From: Crocosphaera chwakensis CCY0110
Lineage (GTDB): Bacteria > Cyanobacteriota > Cyanobacteriia > Cyanobacteriales > Microcystaceae
NCBI RefSeq assembly: GCF_000169335.1
Contig: NZ_AAXW01000001.1
Coordinates: 62,001 to 126,000 of the forward strand
DNA length: 64,000 nucleotides
Direction: 5' to 3'
The stretch's first letter is position 1, and every line of letters starts with the position of its first letter. Under the pieces are notes generated by a model. The model did not search any database and had not been told where the DNA came from. It was given only the letters and a program-made list of their open reading frames with translations. A program made the position numbers and the translations under genes. Positions 62,209 through 64,000 of the stretch are shown piece after piece.

Positions 62209-62485
62209 TCCTATTACCCCTGCTATTAGCGATCGCATTTGTAAACATATGAATGAAGATCATAGTAATGCTATTGTTTTATACGCCAAAGTTTTTGGAA
62301 ATTTATCAGAAACCGAAACGGCTAAAATGGAATCAATTGATCCTGAAGGAATGAATTTATTAGCAACTATTAAAGGCGAAACGGTTCCCCTTCGTGTTAA
62401 ATTTGATCACGTTTTAAAAGACTCAGAAGATGCTCATCATACGTTAATTGATATGGTAAAACAAGCTAGAACTTCTCACAGCTAA
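62201..62485 (+). CDS. DUF2470 domain protein
   Basis: A 94-residue protein from ATG 62201 (GGAGTC upstream); a longer frame to 62165 would overlap cbiJ further. RICKHMNEDHSNAIVLYAKVFG and MNLLATIKGETVPLRVKFDHVLKDSEDAHHTLIDMVKQAR match DUF2470, a small domain found alone or attached to heme-utilisation/FMN-binding proteins. Because it shares the tetrapyrrole reductase gene's end, a link to tetrapyrrole handling is plausible. Confidence 0.88.
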   Translation: MSDPITPAISDRICKHMNEDHSNAIVLYAKVFGNLSETETAKMESIDPEGMNLLATIKGETVPLRVKFDHVLKDSEDAHHTLIDMVKQARTSHS

Positions 62486-62505
62486 GTAGTTATTAGTTAA
62501 ATTTA

Positions 62506-63573
62506 TTAGTTACTTTTCATTGTTAAATACTTCTCGATTTTTTGAGGACGATGATTTTTATCAATGGTGATCACTAAATCAATGAGGTGAGGATCTTTAG
62601 CTAAAGGGGTTATAAATAATTGAGGATGTAAAGCTTTCCAAAAATAGTCAACAAACTTGTCTACTTCTTGCTCATTCATTCCCGTTTTTCCTGATGCTCT
62701 CATTTTTGCTTCTGCTTGTTTCCGCCATTGTTTACTAAAATGATAATCTTGAGGATAGAGAATAATCAAGCGATCTAGTTTTTCCCATAAGGGTAAATAA
62801 GCTTTTAATTGTTCATTAATATCTTTAGCAAATTGCTTATCTTCTTCTGTTTTAATGGGTAAAGGTGCATCATTGAAGTGAGTTTTATCAATAGGACGAA
62901 CCCCTAAAAACCAACCTTCAAATAAAACAATATCAGGGTGAGCCATGGTTTCTGGTTCTATTCTATCACCCTGACCATTCCATAAAGATTTATCAAAACG
63001 AGGAATTAAAATCGAGTCAGAATTATTGGGATTTTTTAGTTGATTTAAAACATTAATAGCTAACTCTACATCATGAGTTCCTGGGGGACCTCGCCAAATA
63101 AAACGAGGATCAATTTTTTTTAGTTTTTGACGTTCATGGTAGGTTTTATAGAAGTCATCAATAGAAATAGTAATCGTTTGATAGTCTAATTGTTTTAAAA
63201 TTAAACAGAGAATATGTGATAGGGTGGTTTTTCCTGTTCCTTGTCCCCCTAAAATTCCTTGAATTAAGGTTGATTTTTGTTTATTTTTTTCTTCGCTTAA
63301 TTCAATCGCTAATGGTAGCCAAAGTTTCCATAAAAATGATAGTATATCAAAAGAATCGAAGCCTAGTTTTTGACAGTATTGGTTAACTAAACTATAAGTT
63401 TTTTCCCATAAATTAAGACGATGTTTGATTTTTTCGATGCTATTTTCTGGGGTTAGATTAAAAATATTACAGAAATAGTTATTTTGCAAGTCCTCCTGTA
63501 ATAAACTTTCTATTTCAGTAGAAGATAAAGACAAACCTTGGTTAAATTTTTCTAATAAGTAGATAGATTGCAT
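62506..63573 (-). CDS. glyK: D-glycerate 3-kinase, plant type
   Basis: A 355-residue P-loop kinase: GILGGQGTGKTTLSHIL is Walker A, and ISIDDFYKTYHERQKLKKIDP followed by RGPPGTHDVELA and DIVLFEGWFLGVRPI are typical of GLYK. It phosphorylates glycerate to 3-phosphoglycerate, the last step of photorespiration, in the cytoplasm. The N-terminal about 90 residues form a helical region common in cyanobacterial members. It lies downstream of ycf20 on the same strand. Confidence 0.92.
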   Translation of the reverse strand: MQSIYLLEKFNQGLSLSSTEIESLLQEDLQNNYFCNIFNLTPENSIEKIKHRLNLWEKTYSLVNQYCQKLGFDSFDILSFLWKLWLPLAIELSEEKNKQKSTLIQGILGGQGTGKTTLSHILCLILKQLDYQTITISIDDFYKTYHERQKLKKIDPRFIWRGPPGTHDVELAINVLNQLKNPNNSDSILIPRFDKSLWNGQGDRIEPETMAHPDIVLFEGWFLGVRPIDKTHFNDAPLPIKTEEDKQFAKDINEQLKAYLPLWEKLDRLIILYPQDYHFSKQWRKQAEAKMRASGKTGMNEQEVDKFVDYFWKALHPQLFITPLAKDPHLIDLVITIDKNHRPQKIEKYLTMKSN

Positions 63574-63621
63574 CGGTTTTAAGCAAAAATAATTATTAAT
63601 TGATTAATTAATAAAACTTAC

Positions 63622-63954
63622 CTAAGATCCCAATTTAAGAGCTTCAACATATAAACTATAAGTTATGCCAATTTTAAAAAGATTAAGAATATCGAGACTA
63701 AGCGATCGCGCTTTTTTACTACTTCGACTATAGGCTATCCGACTAATTCCTTCTGTAAAAATTAGTAGAAAAATGCCTACAGTAATATCCCAATAGGCTT
63801 CCTGTCCGGCCGTAATAGAAACCGATTGACCGACAAAAAATCCAAGAAGAAGACTAATTAAACTTAAAGAAATACGTCGCCAAGGATTACTAAAGGTTTG
63901 ATTAAACTTAGTTTGAGTAACTTCCACTAAAGTATTTAATCTTGTTCTTTGCAT
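63622..63954 (-). CDS. ycf20: Ycf20-like (DUF565) membrane protein
   Basis: A 110-residue protein with two hydrophobic helices (RISLSLISLLLGFFVGQS and WDITVGIFLLIFTEGISRI). It ends DILNLFKIGITYSLYVEALKLGS, the DUF565/Ycf20 signature conserved in cyanobacteria and plastids. In algae Ycf20 homologues influence non-photochemical quenching. It is 48 bases upstream of glyK on the same strand. A HIP1 octamer lies at 63702. Confidence 0.92.
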   Translation of the reverse strand: MQRTRLNTLVEVTQTKFNQTFSNPWRRISLSLISLLLGFFVGQSVSITAGQEAYWDITVGIFLLIFTEGISRIAYSRSSKKARSLSLDILNLFKIGITYSLYVEALKLGS

Positions 63955-64000
63955 AACTTACACTTCCTCATTATTTATCCAATTATCGATCCAAACGATC

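Overview
The window is a cyanobacterial chromosome segment, probably from a unicellular Crocosphaera/Cyanothece-type genome. The evidence is psaD, psbY, the carboxysome shell genes ccmK3 and ccmK4, ycf20, a photosystem II S4-domain gene, plant-type D-glycerate 3-kinase, AT-rich DNA (roughly 35-40% GC by eye) and about 30 copies of the HIP1 octamer GCGATCGC. It also holds one tRNA (His), many lineage-specific hypotheticals and short palindromic or heptamer repeats. I see no rRNA, no CRISPR array and no intact transposase gene.

Layout. 1-10.8 kb: HAD phosphatase end, SGNH hydrolase, membrane alpha/beta hydrolase, an FGE-fold protein, ccmK3-ccmK4, a DUF389 membrane protein, msrA, a secreted metalloprotease and a metallophosphoesterase. 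11-20 kb: a cell-surface polysaccharide cluster (three GT4 and one GT2 glycosyltransferases, GDP-mannose 4,6-dehydratase, rmlD-rmlA), interrupted by an RRM protein and by a GC-rich SDR gene that looks transferred. 20-26.6 kb: an operon of ion channel, histidine kinase and Sfp-type phosphopantetheinyl transferase, then a lone RND pump. 27-31.6 kb: tRNA-His, peroxiredoxin divergent from a PerR-like regulator, a MacB-like permease, purS-purQ divergent from zur. 34.8-39.2 kb: an accessory island with a decayed NACHT/FGE-like/GUN4 gene, a hicB-hicA toxin-antitoxin pair, a MITE-like element and a Uma2 nuclease. 39.2-42.7 kb: an ECF transporter. 42.7-56.5 kb: mainly housekeeping and photosynthesis genes (pyrF, psbY, gamma carbonic anhydrase, Rieske oxygenase, psaD, trpE, rlmD, PSII S4 protein), plus a sulfotransferase-like pseudogene. 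56.7-64 kb: a PlsY/phosphotransferase fusion, a membrane-anchored beta-propeller protein, precorrin-6A reductase, DUF2470, D-glycerate 3-kinase and ycf20.

Working together: CcmK3/K4 and glycerate kinase act in carbon concentration and photorespiration; psaD, psbY, ycf20 and the PSII S4 protein in photosystems; PerR and peroxiredoxin in peroxide defence; the glycosyltransferase block in surface glycans containing deoxysugars. The least ordinary items are the broken NACHT/FGE-like/GUN4 gene, the PlsY-like domain fused to a rifampicin-phosphotransferase-like module, the ion channel/kinase/PPTase operon, the GRDP/DUF2207 membrane protein, and the nested inverted repeats ahead of trpE. All family assignments come from motif recognition by reading; no database search was run.
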